64,000 nt of DNA, taken from positions 62,001 through 126,000 of the forward strand of contig JAIBBC010000004.1 of the NCBI GenBank assembly GCA_019694875.1. Direction: 5' to 3'. Below are positions 54,409 to 62,581 of this stretch, in pieces. How positions within the stretch are numbered: position 1 is the first letter of the stretch; each line of letters begins with the position of its first letter. The notes under the pieces were generated by a model, which searched no databases, had not been told where the DNA came from, and worked only from the letters and a program-made list of their open reading frames with translations. Source of the stretch: Cyclobacteriaceae bacterium. GTDB lineage: Bacteria > Bacteroidota > Bacteroidia > Cytophagales > Cyclobacteriaceae. The position numbers and the translations under genes are program-made.

Positions 54409-55178
54409 AGGTACTGATCATTGAAGATGAAATTCCTGCCGCAGAAAAGCTGAGCCGATACCTGGCGAAGTACGATGCTTCTATTGTTGTTATAGCTCAC
54501 CTGACTTCTGTACAGGAGGCGGTGGACTGGCTGCAGGAAAAACAGGACACAGTTGACCTTATTTTCATGGACATCCAGCTTACCGATGGGTTAAGTTTCC
54601 AGATCTTCCAGCAGGTAAACATTCGCAAGCCCGTTATTTTCATTACGGCTTTTAATGAATTCGCGCTTGATGCCTTTAAAGTGAACAGCATCGATTATTT
54701 GCTGAAGCCAATAACGTTTACGGATTTATCCTCAAGTCTTAAAAAGCTCGATAACCTGCGGGAACAATTGCAATGGAATCCTCAAAAAACGGAACAGCTG
54801 CAGGAAACTTTTGTAACACCCAAGACAACTGCATATAAAAACCGGTTTATGGTGAAGCTGGGTGATCACATCCGTTCAATCACAGCCGATCAGATTGCTT
54901 TGTTTTATGCCGATGGCCGCGATGTGTACCTCGTGACAACCCAGAATCGGAAGTTCATTGTCGACTATACACTCGAAACACTGGAGGATTTGCTGGAGCC
55001 GAAAACATTTTTCAGGATCAACCGCACCTACATCCTTAACATCAACTCGATTAAAGATGTGATTGTCTATTCCAACAGCCGGTTAAAAATTACCCTGACG
55101 CAGGAATTCGATAAAGAAATTATTGTTAGCCGTGAGAAAGTGGGGCCATTTAAGGAATGGTTTGACGGCAGTCACTAA
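54405..55178 (+). CDS. LytTR-family response regulator
   Basis: 257 residues: a receiver domain with acidic pocket IIEDE, phospho-acceptor Asp56 in IFMDIQL, Thr in FITAFN and Lys in LLKPIT, then a linker and a LytTR DNA-binding domain (MVKLGDHIRSITADQIALFYADGRDVYLVTT, cut here to its first and last parts: FMVKLGDHIRSI and YADGRDVYLVT; with FRINRTYILNINSIKDV). It is the output of the kinase pair before it. The LytTR targets are unknown; the repeat-protein gene upstream is one candidate. It overlaps the leftward lipoprotein gene by 4 bp (CTAA). Confidence 0.93.
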   Translation: MKVLIIEDEIPAAEKLSRYLAKYDASIVVIAHLTSVQEAVDWLQEKQDTVDLIFMDIQLTDGLSFQIFQQVNIRKPVIFITAFNEFALDAFKVNSIDYLLKPITFTDLSSSLKKLDNLREQLQWNPQKTEQLQETFVTPKTTAYKNRFMVKLGDHIRSITADQIALFYADGRDVYLVTTQNRKFIVDYTLETLEDLLEPKTFFRINRTYILNINSIKDVIVYSNSRLKITLTQEFDKEIIVSREKVGPFKEWFDGSH

Positions 55179-56314
55179 AGCGGGGCAAGCATTGGAATAA
55201 ACTGCCGTTGTGACTGGCGAACATTGGTACCAATTATTTCACGGTACCCTAAGCCTGTAACCAACACGTTACCTTTATTCAAATGCCAATAGTTAGTTTG
55301 ACTTACAAACAGGCCATCGGTCACATAAATACCCATCGCAGGAAGTTCACCGTAGTAGGTATCAACAACTTCATCAAGAGACGTAATCTCATAGATATAG
55401 AATTTTCCCGACTCCGTAAGACCTCCCCATCCATGTTCGAGTTTCGCTTTTGAGGGAACAACATAAAGCGGATCGGCCTGTTCAACGTCTTCTCCTTCAT
55501 CGTAAGTCATGAGATAACCATTGTCTTCAAACCAATAACTATCTCCCTCTCCCCCGGAGAGGTAGCTAAGGTGAACTTTAAAGATATTTTTTGAAGGGAG
55601 CTTACTTTCTACCGTTACTGTCAACTCATCTTCGCCAAAAATTGACGACTCACTGTACGTCCAATAATTCCCGACTTCTAAAAAAGCAAAATCACCGTAG
55701 GTTATTGGCGGGGTAACCCGGGTAGTTGAGGCGGGGTTCCCGGCCACATATCGTACAAGACGCATACTTGCCGTCTCATCTTCAAAATTTCCTGTGCCAA
55801 TCAAGCCCACGGTTGGCGAAAAGTATTGATAGTATGTAGATGATCCCGTTTGTATTTTAACCTTTACAGCATCGGTAATCTCGTTTTGTCCGGTGGTGAT
55901 CGAAACGTTCACCTCGTCAATCGAATAGGTGTAGGTTGCTGTGCCCTTCTTCACTTTCCACGAAGTTCCTTTTGGTTTCCCAAACTTACACTCGATTTGA
56001 TACGCCTCCGGGTCACGTAGCCGGTATGATGTATAGAAGTTTCCGTCCTTCACGGTCCAATACTGCGTAGGGAATACGGTTATGAGATCGGAATAATTTC
56101 TGACGAGAAATGTATCAACCCCAATTTGTTCCTCGATAACGCTCTTTATAGAGTCGTCTCCAAAAAAATTTAGCGCGTAGTAATGATATTCAGTTCCTTC
56201 AGCGAGGAAACTTAGTTCAATTTTCGGACCACCAGAAGTCTCACCGTCATCGCTGCACGAAGACAATAAGGCCATGAATCCAAACAACAAAAAAGAGGCA
56301 ACAAATAATCTCAT
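55175..56314 (-). CDS. Lipoprotein with two homologous beta-rich halves
   Basis: 379 residues. The lipobox ALLSSC ends the signal peptide (Cys20). The rest is beta-rich and looks duplicated: residues about 35-190 match about 200-365 in order, with pairs such as YWTVKDGNFYTSYR / SYWFEDNGYLMTYD, YTYSIDEV / IYEITSLDEV, and FSPTVGLIGTG / LNKGNVLVTGLG. I know no family for it. It would sit on the periplasmic or outer face of the envelope. The next gene upstream, SUI1, is 22 bp away on the same strand. Confidence 0.75.
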   Translation of the reverse strand: MRLFVASFLLFGFMALLSSCSDDGETSGGPKIELSFLAEGTEYHYYALNFFGDDSIKSVIEEQIGVDTFLVRNYSDLITVFPTQYWTVKDGNFYTSYRLRDPEAYQIECKFGKPKGTSWKVKKGTATYTYSIDEVNVSITTGQNEITDAVKVKIQTGSSTYYQYFSPTVGLIGTGNFEDETASMRLVRYVAGNPASTTRVTPPITYGDFAFLEVGNYWTYSESSIFGEDELTVTVESKLPSKNIFKVHLSYLSGGEGDSYWFEDNGYLMTYDEGEDVEQADPLYVVPSKAKLEHGWGGLTESGKFYIYEITSLDEVVDTYYGELPAMGIYVTDGLFVSQTNYWHLNKGNVLVTGLGYREIIGTNVRQSQRQFIPMLAPL

Positions 56315-56336
56315 ATTAATTTTTTTTTGAGGCAGA

Positions 56337-56684
56337 TCAACCTACCCGCTTCGCTTTATATCCTTCTTTCAGTAAAAGCTGAACAATCTTATCGCGGTGG
56401 TCGCCCTGAATAAGTATCTCACGATCTTTCACCGAGCCACCAACTCCACATTTGGTTTTAAGAAGCTTGCCCAACTCTTCAATCTCGCCTGTCTTGCCCG
56501 TAAACCCTGCAACAAGCGTAACCTGCTTTCCAGCCCGCATGCTTTTGTCAAGCATTACTTTTAAATTCTGTTGTTTTGCAGGAACATCATTTTCATTTTC
56601 CTCCTGCTGATATTGATAATTGAAATCACTGTTGGTGGAGTACACTACACCCTCGCGATTCTTCCAGTCGTTCTTCTTGGCCAT
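56337..56684 (-). CDS. SUI1/eIF1-like translation factor (YciH family)
   Basis: 115 residues from ATG 56684. The C-terminal SUI1 fold reads KQVTLVAGFTGKTGEIEELGKLLKTKCGVGG, of which VTLVAGF and LKTKCGVGGSVKD are diagnostic, and the end IQGDHRDKIVQLLLKEGYKAKR. YciH proteins resemble eukaryotic eIF1 and may affect start-codon choice on the ribosome. The N-terminal 55 residues are Gln/Asn-rich and variable. It begins 2 bp after the J-domain gene stop, so the two are in one transcript. Confidence 0.92.
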   Translation of the reverse strand: MAKKNDWKNREGVVYSTNSDFNYQYQQEENENDVPAKQQNLKVMLDKSMRAGKQVTLVAGFTGKTGEIEELGKLLKTKCGVGGSVKDREILIQGDHRDKIVQLLLKEGYKAKRVG

Positions 56685-56686
56685 AC

Positions 56687-57460
56687 TTAAAACATTAATA
56701 CCAGTGTAAAAAACAGCGCGAATCCCGTAAGTACGCACAACCCGAACCTGAATTCTTCATTGTCGCGCATCAGCAGGCAAATTAACGCTGTGATAAATAC
56801 AATTATAGGCACGAATTTAAACGTTCCGTAAACGCTTCCAAACGTTGTAATTGCGTTGGCGCCATCCAGCGTTCGGATTTCGATAATTTTACGCAAGAGG
56901 CGCGATTCCACAAGTTCCACCTGTGTTACGTCTTCAAAAGACCGGAATTCTTCTTGCAGAACCGGAATGTATCGCCCTTCAAAAAAAAGATAGTCGGTAC
57001 CTGCCCGATAATCGATCGTGATTGAAACCGTGCGGTGTATGTGGGGCAAATTATAATCGATCAACAGGATCAGGCATACCACTAACCCGGAAACACAAAC
57101 TTTTTTGACATAATGAAAATAGCGCAACACCAGATCGTATTGTGTAGGCCTCCTGAAAACCGGACGAAAACCTCTCCGCTTGAAATACGGATCGCGGTTC
57201 CTGAGCGGTGAAGGCTCTTCAGGTTGTTGCTGTTGGGTATAAGTTTGATACGGATTGACAAGGCGATAGTCGTACTCAGATTTTTTCACTGAGTCGCTTA
57301 ACACATCGTAAGCCTCGTTGATCTCCCTGATAAGCTCAGCCGCCTGCGGGTCGGGGTTCACATCGGGGTGATACCGTTGAACCAGCAGGCGGTACGAGCG
57401 TTTAATGGTTTGAATATCGGCACTTCGGCTAACGCGAAGAATGGCGTAGTAATCTTTCAC
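56687..57460 (-). CDS. Membrane-anchored J-domain protein
   Basis: 257 residues. Residues 1-65 are a J domain with the HPD motif (QRYHPDVN) that activates Hsp70 ATPase. A Gln-rich and basic linker follows, then one membrane helix (VSGLVVCLILLIDYNLP), a soluble segment of about 70 residues, and two more helices at the end (FVPIIVFITALICLLMR; FGLCVLTGFALFFTLVLMF). It could recruit DnaK to the membrane. The start is a GTG. It lies between usp upstream (34 bp) and SUI1 downstream (2 bp). Confidence 0.88.
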   Translation of the reverse strand: MKDYYAILRVSRSADIQTIKRSYRLLVQRYHPDVNPDPQAAELIREINEAYDVLSDSVKKSEYDYRLVNPYQTYTQQQQPEEPSPLRNRDPYFKRRGFRPVFRRPTQYDLVLRYFHYVKKVCVSGLVVCLILLIDYNLPHIHRTVSITIDYRAGTDYLFFEGRYIPVLQEEFRSFEDVTQVELVESRLLRKIIEIRTLDGANAITTFGSVYGTFKFVPIIVFITALICLLMRDNEEFRFGLCVLTGFALFFTLVLMF

Positions 57461-57494
57461 AGCTACGGTGCCGCTAATTAAATTTTACAGGGAA

Positions 57495-58349
57495 TTACTT
57501 CTTGATCACATACGTGAGTACCGGGCGCTTGCTGTGGCCCACCACATCTTCCGCTATGCTTCCCGCCAGCACATGCGCAAATCCGGTGCGGCCATGGGTA
57601 GCCATCGCAATCATATCGGCATTGATGCTGTCGGCAAAATAAATGATACCCTCCTCTTCGCGCAGGTCATTGAAGATGTTGATGGTGTATTTCTTCAGCA
57701 TCTGCTTTTTGGCGAACTCCTGCATCTGTTTTTTCACAACCACATCGCGCTGGAAGTTTCCCGGTGTGTTCACACGAACGAGATGAACAACCGAATCTTC
57801 GTACAGCCCCTGCATTTCCTTCAACACTGCTGCAAAAGGTTCTTCGTCTTTACTCAACGCTGTTGCGTACACAATATTTTTAAATTCCGTTTTTGAAGGT
57901 TTTTTCTGAACCGTTAGCACGGGGCACTTTGCGTGACGGACAACTTTTTCCGTGTTCGTACCGATGATCATTTCCTGCATCTGGCTGTGACCGGCTGTTC
58001 CCATTACCACCAGATCAACCTTATTTTCGGTAATGATGGTGCGCATACCGTGAAAAGGTGTGCCTACCCGCAATTGAGATCTCACTTTAACACCTGCCAG
58101 TTGCGGACTGTTTAACAATGCCTCCATCTGTTTTTTTGATTTCTTGATTAAGGCCATCGTAAACAATTTTTCTTCCATGCTACCATCCAGGTCCATCTGC
58201 CCTTCTACGTTGAACGACCCTCCGGTAACTTCTTCAATAACATGCAAAAACGTAATCTCAGCACCGGCTTTTTTAGCGATATCAGCAGCAACATCAACGG
58301 CTATCTGCGCAGGCTTCGAAAAATCGGTTGGAACAAGAATTTTTTTCAT
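57495..58349 (-). CDS. Tandem universal stress protein
   Basis: 284 residues formed by two UspA domains. Each ends with an ATP-binding-type loop: GTAGHSQMQEMIIGTNTEKV in the first and ATHGRTGFAHVLAGSIAEDV in the second, each followed by CPVLTV or RPVLTY. The start MKKILVPTDFSKPAQIAVD is typical. Such proteins bind ATP and help survival in stress. It probably heads the leftward run usp-J protein-SUI1. Confidence 0.92.
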   Translation of the reverse strand: MKKILVPTDFSKPAQIAVDVAADIAKKAGAEITFLHVIEEVTGGSFNVEGQMDLDGSMEEKLFTMALIKKSKKQMEALLNSPQLAGVKVRSQLRVGTPFHGMRTIITENKVDLVVMGTAGHSQMQEMIIGTNTEKVVRHAKCPVLTVQKKPSKTEFKNIVYATALSKDEEPFAAVLKEMQGLYEDSVVHLVRVNTPGNFQRDVVVKKQMQEFAKKQMLKKYTINIFNDLREEEGIIYFADSINADMIAMATHGRTGFAHVLAGSIAEDVVGHSKRPVLTYVIKK

Positions 58350-58497
58350 AACACGGGGATTAAATAGAGTTCTAAATTAAGAAAAAAACGATGTGAAACA
58401 GGTATGATTTATATCAGTTAAAAAGCCGATTGAAGTCAGTTTGAAGAAAAGAAAACGATTACCTTAAGGTCTCTAAAAGTAAGTTAACCCTTTATTT

Positions 58498-59178
58498 ATG
58501 AAGAACTTATTCATTCCTTTTGTCTTACTCGTTACTACGTTTGGTTATGGCCAAATTAGCAGAGGCACTATCTTCCTGGGCGGAAGCGTCAATGTTGCAT
58601 TTGATCAAGTCGATTCCGATAAGCCTGATGATTTAGTATCAGCCTCCGATCTTAAACGTTTCTCTACAACCATTCAACCTTATGTAGGCATCTTCCTATC
58701 AGAGAAATGGCAGATTGGAGGCGGATTGGCTTTTAATTATTCAGCAACCAATATTATAAACTATTTTCCGTTTGCTGACGGTGGACACTACAGGCGTGAT
58801 GATCGGGAGAGCACACACATCTATTCAATCGATTTATTTGCCACGCGTTATATCCGCTTGACGGAAAAACTATTTTTTACAGCAACGTTGGATATTAGCG
58901 GTGGGAAAGAAAACAGTTTGTATGAACGGGAAGGGTATGACGATTTGGACTATAAATCAACATTGTTAGGTATTGATTTGTCGCCCGGACTAACCTATTT
59001 TTTCTCGGACCGTTGGGCAGTGGTGACAAACTTCGGAAGAGTTTTTGCCGACTTTCGGTGGAGAAAAGACTCCGATCCCTATCCTGCCAGTACTGTGAGC
59101 AGTTTTGGCGTCAATATGAAAGCCAATACCTTTTCAATTGGAGTTCAGTACTACTTAAATAATGGTTCATCGGAATAA
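58498..59178 (+). CDS. Outer-membrane beta-barrel protein
   Basis: 226 residues: a signal peptide (LFIPFVLLVTTFGYGQ) followed by alternating hydrophobic and polar strands with aromatic girdles, for example TIQPYVGIFLSEKWQIGGG, YSIDLFATRYIRLTEKLFF, and the C-terminal strand TFSIGVQYYL ending in NNGSSE. This fits the general OmpW/OMP_b-brl class of Bacteroidota. The specific role is unknown. A promoter-like TACCTTAA lies 33 nt before the ATG. Confidence 0.8.
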   Translation: MKNLFIPFVLLVTTFGYGQISRGTIFLGGSVNVAFDQVDSDKPDDLVSASDLKRFSTTIQPYVGIFLSEKWQIGGGLAFNYSATNIINYFPFADGGHYRRDDRESTHIYSIDLFATRYIRLTEKLFFTATLDISGGKENSLYEREGYDDLDYKSTLLGIDLSPGLTYFFSDRWAVVTNFGRVFADFRWRKDSDPYPASTVSSFGVNMKANTFSIGVQYYLNNGSSE

Positions 59179-59208
59179 TGCGCAGCGCTGAAATCGTCAG
59201 ATTTACGT

Positions 59209-59670
59209 ATGTACACCCGCGAGCAAGCTTCACACCTTCGGCATGAATTCTGGACTACGTTCGGGAAATACATGAGCCCGGTGCCCTCGGCTGAAGGCTT
59301 GCGCATCAACTGGATAAACTATCATACGCGTGTCCGCGATGTTTACTTCCGCATGAATGCTGGAACAAAAGAAGCGGTTATCGCGATTACGCTTGAACAT
59401 CGCGATGCCGGAATACGGGAACTTTACTTCGAACAGTTTCTTGAACTCAGGGATCTGCTTCACAACACCCTGGAAGAAGAATGGAACTGGGAAAAACAGG
59501 TAATACTTCCGGATGGCCGTGAAATTTCAAGAATTGGTAAAACACTTTCCGGAGCTTCAATCTTTAATAAAGATCAATGGCCCGACCTGATCTCATTCTT
59601 CAAGCCGCGCATCATTGCACTCGACAGCTTTTGGGAAAACGCCCGGTGGAGCTTTGAAGAATTGCGATAG
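59209..59670 (+). CDS. DUF4268 protein
   Basis: 153 residues beginning MYTREQASHLRHEFWTTFG, with INYHTRVRDVYFRMNAG, ITLEHRD, and FFKPRIIALDSFWENAR. This pattern is DUF4268, frequent in Bacteroidota, with a fold distantly like restriction-endonuclease accessory domains in some longer proteins. Stand-alone forms have no known role. It is cytoplasmic, with no signal or membrane helix, 30 bp after the beta-barrel gene and possibly cotranscribed. Confidence 0.82.
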   Translation: MYTREQASHLRHEFWTTFGKYMSPVPSAEGLRINWINYHTRVRDVYFRMNAGTKEAVIAITLEHRDAGIRELYFEQFLELRDLLHNTLEEEWNWEKQVILPDGREISRIGKTLSGASIFNKDQWPDLISFFKPRIIALDSFWENARWSFEELR

Positions 59671-59722
59671 TGTTGCACCTGCAACAACATTGCGATATAT
59701 CGATAAAAATAATTTTCCGGTT

Positions 59723-59730
59723 TACCTTTC
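59723..59730 (+). promoter_or_regulatory. Putative -7 box directly before the CDF gene
   Basis: TACCTTTC (7 of 8 to TAnnTTTG) ends 3 nt before the ATG at 59734. Confidence 0.35.
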
Positions 59731-59733
59731 GGC

Positions 59734-60639
59734 ATGGGGCATCATCACCATCACGGACATGATCACGCACATGATCATCATCACAGTACCGATAACATCA
59801 AGTTAGCATTCTGGCTTAATTTGGGATTTGCGTTGCTGGAGTTTGTTGGTGGTCTTTACACAAACTCGGTTGCCGTTCTTTCAGATTCCCTTCACGACCT
59901 CGGTGACAGCCTTTCGCTCGGAACTTCCTGGTATTTCCAAAAGAAAGCCCAAAAACATCGCGATCAGCATTTCACCTACGGCTACCGGAGATTTTCGTTG
60001 CTGGGCGCATTCATCAACAGTATCGTATTAACAGTTGGCTCGATATTCATTATCGCAGAGTCTGTTGAACGGATCGTAAGTCCTGCACAACCCGATGCCA
60101 AAGGCATGCTTATTTTAGCGGTGATCGGTATCGGGGTTAACCTGCTCGCGATGCTGCGATTGAAAAAAGGAAAATCAATTAACGAGCGCGTAATCTCACT
60201 CCATTTCCTGGAAGATGTATTAGGCTGGGCAGCGGTTTTGGTGGGCAGCGTTGTTATGATGTTTTATAACGTACCGATTCTTGACCCACTCCTTTCACTG
60301 GGGATTGCAGCTTTTATCCTATTCAATGTTTACCGGAACATGAAGTCGGTGTTTCAGATCGTTTTGCAGGGTGTGCCCGAAAATATGTCGGAAGAAAAAA
60401 TAAAAGAAACTGTGGCTTCACTCCCTGAGGTGAAAGGCCTCCACGATATTCATGTTTGGTCGATGGACGGCAATTACAACATCGTTACCCTGCATGTAGT
60501 CGTTTCAAACACATTAACAGTCGATCAGCGCGAAGCGCTAAAAACCAGAATCAAAGAAACACTTGGGAAAATGTCGTTGCAGCACACCACCGTTGAGCTT
60601 GAAACCGAGGGCTACCCGTGTGCGAAGCCGGAAGTTTAG
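59734..60639 (+). CDS. Cation diffusion facilitator, His-rich N-terminus
   Basis: 301 residues. The N-terminus is a metal-binding tail with 12 His in the first 17 residues (MGHHHHHGHDHAHDHHH). Six membrane helices follow. Metal-site residues appear in LSDSLHDLGDS (helix 2) and SLHFLEDVLGW (helix 5), the CzcD/ZnT pattern. The cytoplasmic domain has VKGLHDIHVWSMDGNYNIVTLHV. It exports zinc or similar divalent metal in exchange for protons; the exact metal cannot be read. The stop overlaps the menA stop by 4 bp (TTAG). Confidence 0.94.
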   Translation: MGHHHHHGHDHAHDHHHSTDNIKLAFWLNLGFALLEFVGGLYTNSVAVLSDSLHDLGDSLSLGTSWYFQKKAQKHRDQHFTYGYRRFSLLGAFINSIVLTVGSIFIIAESVERIVSPAQPDAKGMLILAVIGIGVNLLAMLRLKKGKSINERVISLHFLEDVLGWAAVLVGSVVMMFYNVPILDPLLSLGIAAFILFNVYRNMKSVFQIVLQGVPENMSEEKIKETVASLPEVKGLHDIHVWSMDGNYNIVTLHVVVSNTLTVDQREALKTRIKETLGKMSLQHTTVELETEGYPCAKPEV

Positions 60640-61529
60640 AAGGCGACCAACTGCCCGACACCAAATAAAATTACAAAAAGCAGAGTCGACAAGGCCATGA
60701 ACTTCAGGTAAGGATCGAGTTCATGCGATGGCTTTACCTGAATGTTGCGGCTGATTACTAAAAATGCCGGTGCACTCAGAATAAAAAGAAATTGTAGTGC
60801 CGATTCAAAATGCGCTGCGACAAAAGCGACCGCGCTTCCGAGGCCTACAATCACCAAACTCCAGTGATACAAAGCAGCATTTTGTTTGCCGATCCGCACA
60901 GGAATCGAAAATTTGCCAGCCTTCCGGTCTGAATCGATATCGCGAATATTGTTGATGTTCAAAACACCTACGGCAAATACTCCGCAGCTTATGGCCGGCC
61001 ATATGTATTGCCACGATAGTTGATGTGTAAAAAGATATAACGAACCCATCACGCCAACCAATCCGAAGAAAATAAAAACAGAGATGTCACCGAGGCCCGC
61101 ATAGCCGTAAGGCCTTTTGCCAACCGTGTATCCGATCGCAGCAAGAATGGAAAGCACGCCAAGCCCCAGAAAAAAGAATATCGCGCTCCAGTTCAAACCG
61201 AAGGAAGTGAACAGCAAGCCGATTCCACTAACCAAACTCAGCAAAACAAAGACAAGAATACCCGCCTTCATCTGCGCAGGTGATATGCGGCCGCTTTGCA
61301 CTGCGCGTGACGGACCTTTGCGATCAACACTATCGGCACCATGTACTGAATCACCGTAATCATTCGCGAGGTTGGAAAGAATCTGGAGAAAGATGGTGGT
61401 GGCGATGCAGAGTAAAAAAATATCCCAGCGAAACACTCCGGCAGCGGCAGCCAAAAATCCACCCATCATAATAGAAGAGAGTGCGAGTGGTAACGTGCGG
61501 AGGCGGAACGCGCTAACCCAATGTTTCAT
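60636..61529 (-). CDS. menA: 1,4-dihydroxy-2-naphthoate polyprenyltransferase
   Basis: 297 residues, eight or nine membrane helices, with two Asp-rich motifs: NLANDYGDSVHGADS and NINNIRDIDSDRKAGK. The start MKHWVSAFRLRTLPLALSSI is typical of MenA. It joins a polyprenyl tail to DHNA, forming demethylmenaquinone for the respiratory chain that nuoABCD feeds. Its ATG overlaps the stop of the upstream glutathione peroxidase by 4 bp (ATGA), an unusual partner, so their expression is coupled. Confidence 0.95.
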   Translation of the reverse strand: MKHWVSAFRLRTLPLALSSIMMGGFLAAAAGVFRWDIFLLCIATTIFLQILSNLANDYGDSVHGADSVDRKGPSRAVQSGRISPAQMKAGILVFVLLSLVSGIGLLFTSFGLNWSAIFFFLGLGVLSILAAIGYTVGKRPYGYAGLGDISVFIFFGLVGVMGSLYLFTHQLSWQYIWPAISCGVFAVGVLNINNIRDIDSDRKAGKFSIPVRIGKQNAALYHWSLVIVGLGSAVAFVAAHFESALQFLFILSAPAFLVISRNIQVKPSHELDPYLKFMALSTLLFVILFGVGQLVAF

Positions 61530-62038
61530 ACAATCTTATCAAGTATCTTTTTATCGAGTGGTTCTACCCGTGCGTTAAAAAAGCCGGTAACATTGCCTGA
61601 TTTGTCGATCAGGTATTTACAAAAATTCCAACTGGGCTTTTCTCCTGATTTCAATTGCAGCCACCTATAAAGCGGATGCTGATGAATGCCCTTCACCGAA
61701 ATTTTCTCAAACATCTGAAAACTCACACCGTAGTTAACCTGGCAAAACTCTTCAATGTTTTTATTCGAACCTGGTTCCTGCCATAAGAAATTGTTTGCCG
61801 GGAATCCGAGCACCGTGACTTTGTCACCATATTGTTCGTGAAGTTTCTGCAGGCCTTCGTACTGGTACGTATATCCGCACTTCGAAGCCGTGTTTACGAT
61901 CAGCAGATTCTTTCCGATAAATTGCGAAAAGTCAACCTCCTTGCCGGTCAACGACTTCATTTTAAAATCATAGATCGAAACAGGAATGTCGGTGCGATGG
62001 AATCCGAAAATCCGGCTGATCAGTGAACGCAAACCCAT
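61526..62038 (-). CDS. Glutathione peroxidase-family protein, cytoplasmic copy
   Basis: 170 residues without a signal peptide. Catalytic Cys54 lies in NTASKCGYTYQYEGL; the Gln-equivalent and Trp sites lie in LGFPANNFLWQEPG and PSWNFCKYL. Cys, not selenocysteine, fills the active site, and these enzymes usually take electrons from thioredoxin. It is about two-thirds identical by eye to the exported copy just upstream, from which it is separated by 15 bp. The stop overlaps menA. Confidence 0.93.
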   Translation of the reverse strand: MGLRSLISRIFGFHRTDIPVSIYDFKMKSLTGKEVDFSQFIGKNLLIVNTASKCGYTYQYEGLQKLHEQYGDKVTVLGFPANNFLWQEPGSNKNIEEFCQVNYGVSFQMFEKISVKGIHQHPLYRWLQLKSGEKPSWNFCKYLIDKSGNVTGFFNARVEPLDKKILDKIV

Positions 62039-62053
62039 TTTAAACTATCCGAA

Positions 62054-62554
62054 TTAAAGAGCTGCAGTTATCTTTGGATCAAGCGGATTGACTTTCGAAG
62101 GGAAGAATGTGATCGTTCCGTCAGGTTTAACAAGATACTTGCAGAAATTCCAGGTGGGCTCTTGTCCGGTTTTTTCTTTCAGGAACTTATAGAGCTCATG
62201 CTGATCACTGCCCTTAACCGAAATTTTTTCAAACATCTGGAAGGTCACGCCATAATTCTTCTGGCAGAACTCCCCGATCTCTGCGTTTGTTCCGGGTTCC
62301 TGCGCACCGAAGTTGTTAGCCGGAAAACCAAGGATGGTTATTTTATCTCCGAACTGCTCATGCAACTTTTGCAGATCAGCATATTGCGGGGTGTAGCCGC
62401 ATTGCGAAGCAGTATTTACAATCAACAGTGTTTTGCCCTTGTATTGTGAGAAATCGATCAGTTTACCATCAAGCGAGTTAACCTTAAAATCATAAACCGA
62501 ACTGGCAGAAAACATCGACAAACCAACCATAGCAATCATAGCAAGTATTTTCAT
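62054..62554 (-). CDS. Glutathione peroxidase-family protein, exported copy
   Basis: 166 residues. An N-terminal hydrophobic segment (ILAMIAMVGLSMFSASS) predicts export to the periplasm. Catalytic Cys52 is in NTASQCGYTPQYADL, with GFPANNFGAQEPG and PTWNFCKYLV. I chose ATG 62554, which opens the signal; an earlier in-frame start adds 14 residues with no clear role. It is first in the run gpx-gpx-menA. The pair is a recent-looking tandem duplication with different destinations. Confidence 0.9.
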   Translation of the reverse strand: MKILAMIAMVGLSMFSASSVYDFKVNSLDGKLIDFSQYKGKTLLIVNTASQCGYTPQYADLQKLHEQFGDKITILGFPANNFGAQEPGTNAEIGEFCQKNYGVTFQMFEKISVKGSDQHELYKFLKEKTGQEPTWNFCKYLVKPDGTITFFPSKVNPLDPKITAAL

Positions 62555-62581
62555 AGCGAAAGATTTGAGTGTAAAGTAAAC

